From: Pseudeuparius sepicola
Lineage: Eukaryota; Arthropoda; Insecta; Coleoptera; Anthribidae
Direction: 5' to 3'
DNA length: 64,000 nucleotides
Assembly (NCBI GenBank): GCA_963920635.1
Contig: OY987302.1
Span: forward strand, 39,001,500-39,065,499
Position 1 is the stretch's first letter. Each line of letters starts with the position of its first letter. The notes under the pieces are model-generated. The model searched no databases. It was not told the DNA's origin and saw nothing but the letters and a program-made list of their open reading frames with translations. Positions 31,175 to 42,336 of this stretch are shown here, one piece after another. Both the position numbers and the translations under genes were made by a program.

Positions 31175-32184
31175 TATTATATTCTGTATTGATTCGTTGA
31201 CGAAGATCTTCAATAGATTCGGGCTGGGTTTTATAAATAACACTTTTTTAAATAACCCCAAAGAAAAAATCTAAGGGACTTAGATCTGGGGATCGTGGAG
31301 GCTATTCTACGGGTCCTCTTCTTCCAATCCAACGCATTGGAAATTCTCGATCTAAGAACTGCCTAACTGGTAGAACGTAGTGTGGGGGTGCTCCAGCATG
31401 TTGAAAATGGATTTTGTTCTCATCGAGGTTTAAGTTCACATGGTCGCCTTCTTGGTTTTCTATTTCCTCCGTAATAAGAGGGTTAATAGTTGTTTCTTAT
31501 AAATGCAAATAAAACTCGCCATTTAGATTGCCTGGTATAAATATTGGCCCGATGACCTTGTCTCCTAGAATACCTGCCCATATAGATACATTAAATTTTT
31601 CGGGATACTGGGTATGACCTTCTGTGAAGGCATGCGGATTTTCGTCACTCCAATATCGACAATTGTGCTCAACGGTTTTGTTAACAAAAACCGTTGAGAA
31701 ATAAACTACATTCGTCGCTGAAACAGATATTTTTGAGCAATTCAAAATCATTGGTAATTTTATCTGTTATTTGTCATTTCTTCGCAAAACTGAACTCTAC
31801 GGTCGGGATCCTCTTCCATAAGTTCCTGATGGATCTGAATTTTGTATAGGGATGAAATTTGTGCAATTTTAAAACTTTTCGCACTGAATGATAAGAAAGT
31901 CCAGTTGCAGCTGCTGTCTGGCGAATGGAGGTAGTAGGATTCATTGCAAAATGACCCAGGACTTCGATCTGGGCGTTTTCTTGAAGTATCCTGGGCTCTG
32001 TCCTTTTCTTGTTTTCTACAGATCCAGTCATTTTCAACTTTATGACCAGTTTTCGGATGTACGTGTGGCTAACATGTTTTTCTGGATATCTTGCATTAAA
32101 AGTATTAGATGTTCTCAATGCACATTTAGCTTCTTGCCCGTAGATAAAAATCATTTCAACCCTTTAGGCTACCGTGTAAACCAT
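31175..32184 (-). pseudogene. Mariner-like transposase relic (DD41D type)
   Basis: The start at 32184 (MVYTV, then a stop, RVEMIFIYGQEAK) matches the copy at 60224. An N-terminal helix-turn-helix region follows (EKHVSHTYIRKLVIKLKMTG, then TSIRQTAAATGLSYHSVRKV). After frame changes come ICFSDECS (first Asp), YWSDENPHAFTEGHTQYPEK, GDKVIGPIFIPGNLNGEFYL, HAGAPPHYVLPVRQFLD and SPDLSPLDFFFG. The second catalytic Asp (expected in QDGAPPH) reads Ala. The tail IYKTQPESIEDLRQRINTEY stops at the neighbouring palindrome. No terminal repeats remain. Nonsense and frameshift mutations make it dead. Confidence 0.85.
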
Positions 32185-32596
32185 GATAACAGGAAAATAT
32201 TGAAGATACTTTGGCAAAATCTACTATGAAAATGAAGGCGAGTCCCAAAGTAAATTTATTTTATATCCACTATGGAAGGATCCAGGTAAACTGGCCTAGC
32301 TAGTAAAATTATTTATCAAGTAGGTATTGTCCAGCTAATTTAAGCCTTCTAGCAGGTCAGATTCCTTAATTTAGATAACTGTTAGTAATTGACTGTAATA
32401 AATTGTAATTTGAATTATAATAATAATCTTATCTGTACTTGGAAAACCTTAAAATTATTTCAACACCTAATTTAAATGTGGTGTTAAAGTATTATTAAGT
32501 AGGTAAGCAAGCAGTTTATCTGTTCCAATTTATTTTGTAATTTGTGTTATTTATTTGTATACGAGTAAAAATAAAGCCTATGTAGCATAAATTGCA
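32185..32596. other. No recognised feature
   Basis: AT-rich sequence, no structure seen. Confidence 0.45.
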
Positions 32597-32721
32597 AGAT
32601 CTTGAGTTCAAAGTCGAGATCTCGAGTTTAAAGTCGAGATCTCGAGTTCAAAGTCGAGATCTCGAGTTCAAATCGAGATCTCGAGTTCAAAGTCGAGATC
32701 TCGAGTTTAAAGTCGAGATCT
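32597..32721. repeat. 20-bp tandem array (about 6 copies)
   Basis: The unit GAGATCTCGAGTTCAAAGTC is repeated head to tail with few changes (T for C at one site, one 1-bp deletion). Each unit contains the palindrome GAGATCTC. There are no spacers, so it is not a CRISPR array. Confidence 0.95.
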
Positions 32722-33049
32722 AGGAATAAAATATAAAATGATCCTTCTACAGCTTCGTATAATAAATATATGCATAAATATCATCTTCCAGGTTGTCCGA
32801 CAACGTAGAAGATGGATGGAATCGACGACAACTGTTGTAGTCGATTCCAAAACAGCGGCTATTTTCTTACCGTAGATTGTTGGTTCTAATGAAGAAGTCC
32901 TAATAAAATCAAATTACAATTTTACTTCGAAGTTGAATGAAGTTTACTAACTTGTTCAACATCCTCCGCCAGAAGAAAAACCAAGTGAATTGCAATAGGT
33001 AAGAGTCATCGATAAATGGGTGATATGTCAGAAACACAAGAATTAGGAC
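32722..33049. other. No recognised feature
   Basis: Contains one ~12-bp inverted pair (TGGAATCGACGACAAC / GTTGTAGTCGATTCCA) at 32817-32849 and otherwise nothing recognisable. Confidence 0.45.
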
Positions 33050-33300
33050 TTTGGCGTGAGGCTCCGAGCCTTTATGGGTCTCTCGCGTGCCGAAGGGCGC
33101 CCCGATTGGAAAAACCGTTCGGCCGTGTGGGCTATTTTTCCGATTTTCGGTTTTGAATTTTTTTTTCAATTTTTTCTAACCTATAGATCGTCGATCGGAT
33201 TCAACTTTCTTGTGGCGCTTCGGACTCATATGGGTTTCACTTGTGCCGAAGGCCGCCCCGATCGAAAATCCGTTCGGCCGTTTGAGCCCTTTTTTTGATT
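33050..33300. repeat. Two diverged ~135-bp tandem copies, CG-rich
   Basis: TGCCGAAGGGCGCCCCGATT near 33089 recurs as TGCCGAAGGCCGCCCCGATC near 33243, with shared GTTCGGCCGT and a TTTTGAATTT-like tail. A plus frame (33056-33298) therefore repeats a peptide (AEGRPDWKNRSAVWAIF / AEGRPDRKSVRPFEPFF). That is probably a by-product of the repeat. Confidence 0.75.
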
Positions 33301-33724
33301 TTGGGTTTCGCAATTTGGCGGGACCGGCCGCAGAGATCGCTTTGCTATTAGTCTGACGTTAGTGCGCCGGTGCGCCGGTTGGTTAGGCCACCCTCAACAA
33401 CAGGATGTAACATTCGTAACATTAATGAAGGTACGATTATAAATTCGCCTCACCTATATTTAGCACAGAGATTTGCAGTATCACAAGTTTCAGGTTTTTT
33501 TATATGGGGGATCGTCAAAAAGTTATTAAAAAAAACAAATTTTTTGGAAAAATTTGAGGGCGACTTTTATCACGGAATGTTAGAGGTACCTAATGACTAT
33601 ACAGTGAGTAGCAAAAAATGGTAAGTTCTTATCTTCCGGTTTGACTGGAAGTGAATATTACTTTGACAATTATTATGTTATTTTACGGGAAATTTCTTGA
33701 AAATTTTTCGAATTTTATTCTCAA
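33301..33724. other. Unassigned
   Basis: An 84-codon plus frame (33370-33624) has no recognised family. TTCCGGTTTGACTGGAAGTG at 33636 recurs as TTCCGGTTTGACCGAAAGTG near 40408, so part is a dispersed repeat. Confidence 0.35.
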
Positions 33725-35195
33725 AAAATCCCACAAGGAAAAATCGTATTCTTTTTGTGTAGATAAATCTCAATCAGATATTTTTGGGGGACACGTAAGG
33801 GATGTATGAGTATAGACTGTATAGAGTATACCTGCAGGGGTAGGGGTACCGTGACAAACGGCAGTGGCGTCGCAAAAAAAAAACAATAGAAAATTCTGAT
33901 TTTCTTTGTGTTAATCAATCTTATTAAAGATATTTTTGGGGGCACCTAGGAGATGTAGGACTAGGTATAAAAAGCCTTGTTGTGGGGGTGCCGTAAAAAC
34001 GGCAGTGGCGTCTCAAAAAATCCCAAAAAATCCCAAAAAAATCTTTTGTGTAGATCAATCTCAGTCTCAAAAATATTTTCGGGGACACGTAGGGAATATT
34101 ATAGGAGTAAATATGGAAGAAACCTGTAGGGTGTAGGGGTGCCGTGACTGCCGAGAGTAACGACAGTGGGGTCGCAGAAATCCAGTGTAAATCAATCTTA
34201 ATCTCAACGATATTTTTTGTAGACGCATAGATGATGTAGTAGTATAGAAAAAATCTGTAGGGGGTTCCGTGACAAACGACAGTGGCGTCGCAAAAAATCA
34301 CAAAAAAATCTGATTTTTTTTGTGTAAATCAATGTCAGTATTTTTGGGGGACACGTAGGGGATGTAAGCAGGTATAGAAAAAACCTAGAGGCCGTGAGTA
34401 ACGACAGTGGAAAAAATCTTATTTTTTGTGTAAATCAATCTCAATCTCAAAAATATTTTTGGGAGACGCATAGGGGATGTAGTAATATAGAAAAAACGTG
34501 TAGGAAGTGCCGCGACAAACGACAGTGGCGTCGCAAAAAATCCCAAAAATCTTATTTTTGTGTAAATCAATCTTAATCTCAAAGATAATTTTGGGAGCTG
34601 CATAGGAAATGTATTAATATAGAAAAAAACCTGTAGGGGGTGCCGTGACAAACGACAGTGGCGTCGAAAAACAAAAATCCCAAAAATCTTATTTCTTGTG
34701 TAAATCAATCTCAATCTCAAATATATTTTTGGGAGCCGCATATGGGATGTAGTAGGAGGTGCCGTGACAAACGACATTGATATCGCAAAAAAATCTTATT
34801 TTTGTGTAAATCAATCTCAATTTAAAATATATTTTGCGGGGACGCGTAGGAAATGTAGGAGTATTGGAAAAATCTGTAGGAATGCCGTGGTAAGCGACAG
34901 TGGCGTCACAAAAAAATGATACGAAGAAATTCTGTTTTTTTTTCTGTAAATTAATCTGAATCTCAAAGATATTTGTGGGAAACTCGTAGGGGATGTAGAA
35001 GTATGGAAAAAAACTGTATCGATGCCGTAACAAACAACGGTGGCTTCGCAAAAAAAAATCCCAAAGAAAATGTTGAAATTTTTGTGCAAATCTATCTCAA
35101 AGATTTGTGGGGGCACAGGTAGGGGATATAGGAGTGTAGAAAAAAACTTGTAGGGCTGCTGTGACAAGCGACAGTGGCATCGCAAAAAAAAACGC
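33725..35195. repeat. Minisatellite: 11 copies of a ~130-bp unit
   Basis: The landmark ACAGTGGCGTCGCAAAAA (or variants) occurs at about 33861, 34001, 34163, 34279, 34404, 34522, 34655, 34774, 34897, 35037 and 35171, spacing 116-162 bp. Each unit continues with TTTTTGTGTAAATCAATCTC, an ATATTTTTGGGGGACACGTA block and TGTAGGGGTGCCGTGACAAA. The copies are diverged and vary in length mostly by A-runs. Minus-strand frames through the array repeat similar peptides only because of the repeat. Confidence 0.95.
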
Positions 35196-35378
35196 GTGGG
35201 CGTTTATAATCCTGCCGCGGTTTCACCGCGGCGACAACTTGGCACCCCTCAAGTTGGTGGCGCTCCCAGGTCGGTACTTGTTTAAAACACTTGTGACTTC
35301 ATGAAAGCTTTCACGCGAAATTTCGAACAAGGTCAAAAACTTGTCGTTCTTTGCACTTTGCATTATCCTGTATTTATA

Positions 35379-35748
35379 CAGTGACCGGCAGAAACTTGGA
35401 CACAAATGGAAAACTTTTTTATTATTAATTTCTCAGAAAATTTTATTCTTGATAAAAGTTGGTGCATCATTTGAAACTCAAAACGCACATATCAAAATTT
35501 AAATATCTCTTTTTGGATTCGAGGTAGATTCAAAAATGTCAAAATAACTCAAGAGTAAAGTATCCTTATTTTTTAAGATACGGTAAAAAGTTACTTACAA
35601 AAGTTGTTTGGAATCAAAGGTGGATGTTAGATTTAAAGTCACAGCCACCTAGTAAATAATAAAGTAATAAAGATTAGCAGCTGGAAATTTTAATTAATCG
35701 AAATCAGAAAATATTAAATTTTTGTGTCCAACTTTCTGCCGGTCCCTG
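35379..35748. mobile_element. 370-bp MITE with CAGTGACCGGCAGAAA ends (TA target)
   Basis: TA|CAGTGACCGGCAGAAACTT at 35377 and the inverse AACTTTCTGCCGGTCCCTG|TA to 35750. The arms keep TTGGACACAAA / TTTGTGTCCAA. No coding content. The sequence just left (35223-35378) contains an unassigned minus frame. Confidence 0.85.
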
Positions 35749-35944
35749 TATTTGTACCTTAGAACCAACTATCCATTGCATGCGCCCCACGTTTTTTAGT
35801 CCGTTTCTTTAAAACCTGTTATATTAAAAAACATATTTTTTTGTTTTTTGTATGTGACAGGTATTACTTTTATTTTAAACTTTAAACCAAAGAATAACAT
35901 GATTTTTTTGTATAGGCATTATTTTTTAATAAATAATATAAAGT

Positions 35945-37190
35945 GCTATTTATAAAGTTTGCACCAAATGGGAACAAATTGTATTATTCGATTTTTTTTT
36001 AATATTTACATGATTTCAGGATATTTTGGAGCATATTGGACCTAAAGAGAGTTGTGACGTCGCAGCCCATGCCTGTCAAATTTGGCATTTAAAACTAAAA
36101 ATTTTCCCCTTTGGGGGAAAAAATGTGATACATGTCAATCTTCAGAAAAATATCAGGATATTTGTTTTTTCTTCATTATATCTCTTCAAATTGGTACACG
36201 ATATTTTTTCTAGCCAAATACCTTAAGGCACGTATTAACTGGTTGCTTTCTTACTAAACCATAAAAACACAAATACATTTCAACCAAAAAAGGGTGAAAA
36301 TAAGATATTTTAAAATAATTGTTGTGTAACAACACAATATTGGTACAAACTCTTTAATTTTAAGCTAAGTTCATGCCCTGGGTCAGTGTTGTAATATTTT
36401 TACATAAAACACATCTATATTTTGAAATTGAGCGAAGCAAAATGTAATAGGTATTGAATTTTATGGTCTCAGTTTCAATTCCTAGAATATGAAATAAGAA
36501 AAAGACGAATATCCTTCTAAAAATAATTGACATAGACGCTCAATAATACAATACGAATAATTTTTTTTTAATAACCTTTTCCGATTTCCAAGACTATTTC
36601 CACCAATCACAAACGCGCAATTTTGAATTACAAATGGTTTCTAGATGGAAAAACTGTATGACAGCACCTGTCAGCAGTTTTTCGAGTTTACCCGCGGCAA
36701 AACTTGACAGCTGTTGTATATTAGGTATAGTATGTTTTGTAAGCTATGTGTATGCAGAATAATCTGTTACTCATGAAATAGTCTTGTCAAATACCATTCG
36801 GGCGTCTAATTTTTCCTGTGAAAAAAAAATCCAAAAGAACACAATGCTAAGTAATATTTTTTTAACAAAATGCATTCGTGCAGGTGAGAAAATCCTCGTC
36901 TTCGACTCGGATTTTTGTTGCCACCGGCACTTATGCTTCTTGTTAAAATATTACTTAGCAACGTGTTTTTTCGGTTTTTTTTTTCGGAAAAATTAGATGC
37001 CCTTATGATATTACTTACGATAAAACCACATTTTTCCTAATTTTTATTTTAAATTTGTATTTGACAAGCATATGCGCTGTAACGTCATGACTCTCTTAAA
37101 ACATGCACCAACGTAGCCCGAAATCAGATTTTCAAAAATCTAATAATAAAAAATTTTCCCATTTGGTGCAAAGTTTATGAATAGCATTGT
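35945..37190. mobile_element. Fold-back element with ~200-bp diverged arms
   Basis: GCTATTTATAAAGTTTGCAC and CAAATGGGAA near 35946 are inverted at 37146-37182. Arms continue through AAAGAGAGTTGTGACGTCGC (36042), inverted as CGTCATGACTCTCTT near 37083, and TGTCAAATTTGGCATTTAAA. Inside is a separate palindrome at 36795-37008. Confidence 0.6.
36795..37008. repeat. Palindrome within the fold-back element
   Basis: CATTCGGGCGTCTAATTTTTCC-type left arm (first 20 bases at 36795) mirrors GGAAAAATTAGATGCCCTTA near 36985. The inner pair TGCTAAGTAATATTTT (36845) / AAAATATTACTTAGCA (36945) follows. Nested MITE, no coding. Confidence 0.75.
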
Positions 37191-37289
37191 ATTTTCTGTG
37201 GATTTTTCTAATTTTTGTTTACCTATTTTAATCCAACTAAAAACATAGTCGACGGCAATATTTCACAAAGAAAACATTTCAGAAAATTT

Positions 37290-37325
37290 CGCCCCCCTCG
37301 CCCCTAAATGCTGGCTACGCCACTG
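37290..37325 (-). mobile_element. Orphan hAT-type terminus
   Basis: GCCCCTAAATGCTGGCTACG followed by CCACTG matches, inverted, the CAGTGGCGTAGCCAG-type ends of the hAT elements at 2564 and 48476, with the same adjacent C/G-rich run. No partner end with a matching 8-bp flank was found nearby. Confidence 0.45.
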
Positions 37326-38278
37326 TGTGTGTATTGAGCAGAGAACGAGAAGGGCATATGATTATATTGCTTTTTTCTTTCAAAAAGAGCTGCCTTGGTG
37401 GATACTGGATACAAGTAGTAGGTACCTATGAGGGATATAATCATTGTAAGTCAACCTGGTAAAAGATTTCTCAGCTTGAAAGGAGTTGGAAAACATAGTG
37501 ATAAAATTTAGAGTGATTCAGAGGTGTTTGTAAATGGGGCTAACAAGAAAACTCCAAAATCTTTTAAAGTAAAGGAAAAAATTCAAAGCGATTTTGGTAC
37601 TCACCTGACAAAAACTATGGCTTCAAGTTAGGTACTTTCAATGATTTTTTGGCGGCACCTTTAGTTTAACGTATCTACCTTTTATTTGTTTGATCACCCG
37701 TAGCGAGAAATGATTTCCGATCACGCTGCTAGTATCGGCGAATTCGCATAATATGCAGGGACGCATAAAACATAAAACCCTTTTATCGAAAATCCAACAA
37801 CAAAAGGGCTCCGACCGAGTTGTGGTACGTTAAAGAAAGTCGGAAGGTATATAACCCTTTATTACAGGCGAAGCCTCCAAACAAAACATAACTAATCAAG
37901 TAATAGGCGGAGCACATGTCACACTTATTGTTATTGTTCAGTTGACATCAAAACAAATTAATTCACTGTAAGTCACGAATGCAAATAATGCGTCTCTACT
38001 AAATGCCCTCATTGTTTTAGAAAAAGACAATGCAAATTTTAGCACAACAGACTTATCAAATGATTTATAGAAAACCACTCATCTGCGAAATTTTGGCAAA
38101 AATATGTTGGGGTAATGCATGAATAGCAAACGTTTTTTCTATTGAGCATTCCTTGGTATAAAAACACAAAGGGGTGAATTATACAACATTGGCGACATGG
38201 GGTAGTTATCGGTTTGCCCACAGAGCCTGCCTATTATTTATATATTGGAAATTACTTAGAACATTAGTGAGTAGGTAC
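37326..38278. other. Unassigned
   Basis: No protein-like frames and no repeats noticed. A solitary TA-CAGGGTGTCCCAGTTAAC MITE end begins at 38278. Confidence 0.45.
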
Positions 38279-38400
38279 AGGGTGTCCCAGTTAACGTGAT
38301 ACACTCGATTTTTTCGGTAATTTTAAAGATAAATTGATGGTTCAAAAATTATACTTGTGTATAATTTTCAGACGAATTCGAATATGATATCGTCAATATA

Positions 38401-40024
38401 CAGTGTGACCCAAATTTGATGCTCACCATTGGGATCCTCGGTAACTACAAGAGATAGAGAGTCGGTTAAATGGGGAAAGTTTCAGACAATTTTATGGTCA
38501 ATCTGATGCCGCTGAGAAATCAAGGCTAACTGGGATCGTTTTCGAGTTATTACCAAAAAACCGAATTTTATCATTTTCGTTTTTCTTAAATATCTTAGAA
38601 ACCGATGGTTTCTCAAAGACAGGACTTTGACATTATTAAGGCACTTTTGTCCAGCCTTTTAAGCGGTAATGTCAGTTTCTTTAAAAAAGTTTTCATTTTC
38701 GAGATATGACTCACAACTTTTGATTTTCTTATGGACGCCATCTTGGATTTTTACAAATTCGAAATCTACATTAAATTCTCTTTGCAATGATATGTCACAC
38801 TAATGATTTTTACGTTAGTTGTAACGCTTAAAAGCGTTTTTTTTTGTCTAATACTAAGTAGGCCATGACAAGTCTGTCAAAACAAATGAAACTCTCAGTT
38901 GTTGTTATTGTTATGAAGCCGTCAGTGTTTTGAGATATGTGTAAAAATGCCGTTTAGTACTAGCGAAAAGGTGGATATGTACAATTATAGTTACACAAAA
39001 AACTATAGAAATAGTACAGTGGCAACAAGAGTTTATCATACATTATTCCCTGAAAGGCAGCAGCCTCACCGTTAAATTTTTCTTAGATTGAGTAGGAATT
39101 TAAAACAACATGAGAGTTTTGTTGTGCCCAGACCGAAATATGGTTCCAATCGATTGCGCCAATAGATGTTGAAAACATTGAACAAAGTTTAATGAAGCAC
39201 CGACGATTTCATTTCGAGAGATAAGTCGCAGAACTCTTTTGCCGAAAACGACTATTCATAGATACTTGACAAAAAATATCACCCCTATAAACCCGTGATA
39301 GTGCAAAAGTTAAGGCCGGGAAATACTGAACGCCGACTTGATTTCTGTCATTGGTTTAACAATCAGTGTGAAGTTATTAATAACTTTCCATTAAACATTT
39401 GCTGGACCGATGAAACAAGATTTCATAACAATGGCATTTTTTTATAAACATAGGCACCATTACTGGGCTGTTAATAACCCATATGGTATTAAGGAATCCA
39501 GATCTCAACAAAAATTTGGATTCAATGTTCGGTTTGTTGCATTTGTTTTGACAGACTTGTCATGGCCTACTTAGTATTAGGCAAAAAAACGCTTTTAAGT
39601 GTTACAACTAACGAAAAAATCATTAGTGTGACACATCATTGGAAAGAGAATTACATGTAAATTTCGAATTTGTAAAAATCCAAGATAGCGTCCATAAGAA
39701 AATCAAAAGTTGTGAGTCATATCTCAAAAATGAAAACTTTCAGAAAGAAACTGACATTACCGCTTAAAAGGCTGGACAAAAGTGCCTTAATAATGTCAAA
39801 GTCCTGTCTTTGAGAAACCATCGGTTTCTAAGATATTTAAGAAAAACGAAAATGATAAAATTCGGTTTTTTGGTAATAACTCGAAAACGATCCCAGTTAG
39901 CCTTGACTTCTCAGCGGCATCAGATTTACCATAAAATTGTCTAAAACTTTCCCCATTTAACCGACTCCCTATCTCTTGTAGTTACCGAGATCCCAATGTT
40001 GAGCATCGAATTTGGGACACACTG
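38401..40024 (+). mobile_element. Mariner-like element with ~485-bp terminal inverted repeats
   Basis: TA|CAGTGTGACCC at 38399 and GGGACACACTG|TA to 40026. The arms 38401-38888 and about 39540-40024 are near-identical inverses, including CGATCCCAGTTAGCCTTGA and TTGACAGACTTGTCATGGCC. Between them lies a ~650-bp core with a transposase relic. Such long arms on a coding mariner-like element suggest arm growth or a hybrid with a fold-back MITE. Confidence 0.85.
38947..39537 (+). pseudogene. Mariner-like transposase relic
   Basis: ATG at 38947: MPFSTSEKVDMYNYSYTKNY, then VATRVYHTLFPERQQPHR and a TAA. Further on, in shifting frames: FVVPRPKYGSNRLR, PKTTIHRYLTKN-like sequence, YHPYKPVIVQKLRPGNTERR, LDFCHWFNNQCEV and ICWTDETRFHNNGIF (first catalytic Asp in TDE). 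The second and third Asp regions are missing: the frame runs into the right arm about 40 residues after TDE. It starts like the relic at 41176 (FS..EK.DM...Y), so the two are related. Confidence 0.75.
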
Positions 40025-40026
40025 TA

Positions 40027-40445
40027 TAATATAATCGATCATAATAATAGGTATGTAATAATAATATAAATGTATAATAATATCCAACACAATATAGTTT
40101 AAGGGCTTTTGGGACAAATTATTTTCGGTAGCTGACAGAGTGAACCAGCATCCAATATCTAATGGATTTCATCGTTACATGCTGAATTGTTCAAAGGTGG
40201 GCAGATGGAGACAGTCGACTGTCGACTGTTGTTATTCCGTCATCAGCGAGTCATAATCCAGTACAAAATAATCAGGATCGATTCACTTTAAAATTTATTT
40301 TAATAAATACCAGTTTCACAAAAATTGTGAAGTTGGATTTTAACACGGAATATTAGTAATGAGTATAGGAGGAGTAACAAAGTATTGTCCGATTTCATTT
40401 CTGATTTCCGGTTTGACCGAAAGTGAGCATCACTTGGTCAGATTT
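40027..40445. other. Unassigned
   Basis: Only the dispersed TTCCGGTTTGACCGAAAGTG block (near 40408) is recognisable. GTCGACTGTCGACTGTTG at 40216 is a small repeat. Confidence 0.4.
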
Positions 40446-40461
40446 TTGAGACAACCCTATG

Positions 40462-40690
40462 TATATTTTGGGTTTTTAGGTTCCTTTTTTTATCTCAATT
40501 CCAACATATATAGTTTTATGTAGTTATCTATAACAATATTTTTTAGCATTCCATGCAAAGATGTGAATTTTTATTTTACGAAATTTATCAAAAAATGAAA
40601 AATCGCTGCTTGGTTATTTTTAGAAATAACTATATAAAAATTTATATGGTTGTAATTGGAAGAATAAAGGGAACCTAAAAAATATTAAAT
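40462..40690. repeat. Inverted repeat next to a mariner-type end
   Basis: GGTTTTTAGGTTCCTTTTTT (40470) is mirrored by GGGAACCTAAAAAATATT (about 40673-40690). Inner pairs surround CCAACATATATAG / CTATATAAAAATTTATATGG. Probably the outer part of a fold-back MITE. Confidence 0.5.
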
Positions 40691-40693
40691 ATA

Positions 40694-41321
40694 CAGGGTG
40701 ACCCTATTTTGAGTCTATGCATGGGGATCTTGGTTATCTATAATTTTGGCTGGCCCTTTTCGTCTTGAAAATAATGCGTAAAAACTGAAAATTGCCGTTT
40801 TCGTTATTATTTTTTTAAACGAAGAGCTGGACATGTCTAAGTTAAATATTATTAAGCCACATTTTTAACAGGAACCTAAATATGACCTTGAATTTTTTTG
40901 CCGTCTACCTGGACAAAGGTATGACGATTAACTTTTATTTTTCTTATGGGCGCCATATTAGATTTTTTGCATTTTTGAAAAGAAGATTTTTTTTTCTGGT
41001 TAAAAAAATGATGTCATACATTATGCTTTACTTTGTTTTTCTTTTGCCTTGGAAACATAAGCCCCATAATGTTTGACGTTTTTGCATTGAATGCCTTGGA
41101 AATAACATAAGCCCCATATCGTTTGACAGTTCAATACAATTTTAACTGTCACGGATACTTTCTTTTACTGAAAAAATGTCATTCTCACATGAAGAAAAGC
41201 GTGACATGGTTCAAATGTATTATTTCTCGGAAAATTGGGCACAAGTTTCATTGTTGAACCACTAATTTATTTTTAAAATTACCTAGAAAATCGGGCTTAC
41301 CACGTTATCTGAATCACCCTG
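40694..41321 (+). mobile_element. Truncated mariner-like element
   Basis: The left end TA|CAGGGTGACCCTATTTTGA (40692) and right end GAATCACCCTG (to 41321). The right end lost its flanking TA and does not mirror the left beyond ~10 bp. It contains the start of a transposase gene near the right end. Confidence 0.55.
41176..41265 (+). pseudogene. Mariner-like transposase N-terminus
   Basis: ATG at 41176: MSFSHEEKRDMVQMYYFSEN then WAQVSLLNH and a stop. The start resembles the MAFS..EKRDMV.IY pattern of insect mariner-like transposases with an extra N-terminal helix-turn-helix. Everything after ~29 residues is deleted. Confidence 0.55.
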
Positions 41322-41908
41322 TCCCTGTAGGTGCCTATCTATATTTTAAAAATAATAATATTAATCTCCCTTTATTGAAAAACCTAAAGGTTATTAAAAC
41401 AATTTACACGTTATCACGGCGAAGTTCAGTTGGGAGGGCTAAAACATAGCCTCCCTCTGCTCTACCACTTGAACTACAAAGTACACGAACCCTACATTAC
41501 ATACCCTTAGAATATTGTAACACTCCTAGCTCTTCACACTGGCGCCTTCACCATGTATCACACTAGTCGTATGTGCCGGACGGTTGTACCGACCCTCACG
41601 ACTTGCCGGGATCACTGGGTACGGGAGTCTCGAAGCGTAGATTGAAGAAGACAGTAGCTATACAGTAGGGTGCTTATTCTTCCACTCACAAGGATGCCTT
41701 TAACAGTATCTGGGCCTTGGCAGGGGTAGCGGCTGTCTGTGGACCTACGCGACCAATTTGACCTTGATCACGGGCCCGTTTATCCCGAGAAGAACCGCGA
41801 ACGTTCGTCGCGTCGATGGCAGCGGCTGCGCGTCACGATCACCACAACCCTCCGACACAATCAGTGCCCCGAAGGACCTTGTTGTCGATCCTCCAGAGGT
41901 CTGACCTG
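41322..41908. other. GC-richer unassigned block
   Basis: 41540-41905 and its continuation after the MITE (42337-42490) are GC-rich, apparently one sequence split by the MITE. It resembles a solo LTR or old retroelement in composition only. The 64-codon frame at 41739-41933 is not recognised. Confidence 0.3.
41418..41486 (-). other. tRNA-like 5' half
   Basis: Minus strand: TAGTTCAAGTGGTAGAGCAG is a convincing D-arm/box A, followed by a strong stem-loop (GGGAGGCTA / TAGCCCTCCC). No T-arm with GGTTCRA follows, so this is a partial tRNA-derived sequence, not a tRNA gene. Confidence 0.4.
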
Positions 41909-41910
41909 TA

Positions 41911-42336
41911 CAGGGTGTTCCCGTATGTTTTGACCCACCCCTAGAGCCTTTATTTTTCGAGTTAGAAAAAAATTACTTAAATGAAAGTTGTAGGGTTTTT
42001 TCTGATCCGCTAGGATCTGTTACTAGATAAAACAAATGAGCGTCGCAAATTTATGAAAAAATGTAAACTTACTTTTTTAATGGAACACCCTGTATATTTG
42101 TGGATTTAATATGAACAATATGAATATGTTATATGTTTGCTCTAAGTATTCGCATGATATTCCAAATTGCAGATAGGTTGCCATGGAAAAACATTTCAAC
42201 TTAAACAAGAGCATTCCTATCAATTCATTATTTTTGGGATAATACACCTTGGTACCTTACAACTTTCATTTAAATAATTTTTTCTAACTCAAAAAAAAAT
42301 GCTCTAGGGGTGGGTCAAAATATACGGGAACACCCT
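41911..42336. mobile_element. 426-bp palindromic MITE
   Basis: TA|CAGGGTGTTCCCGTATGTTT at 41909 is mirrored by TATACGGGAACACCCT to about 42336; inner pair GACCCACCCCTAGAGC / GCTCTAGGGGTGGGTC. The right terminal G is changed (CACCCTTA). It splits the GC-richer block around it. Confidence 0.85.

Noticed and set aside
32597..32721. Resemblance to a CRISPR array
   Set aside because: Units are contiguous 20-mers without spacers, and the context is eukaryotic.
33721..35185. Several overlapping minus-strand frames of 120-130 codons through the minisatellite
   Set aside because: Their peptides (FFCDATVVCHGT and variants) repeat because the DNA repeats; A-run length changes shift frame between units, unlike a coding gene.
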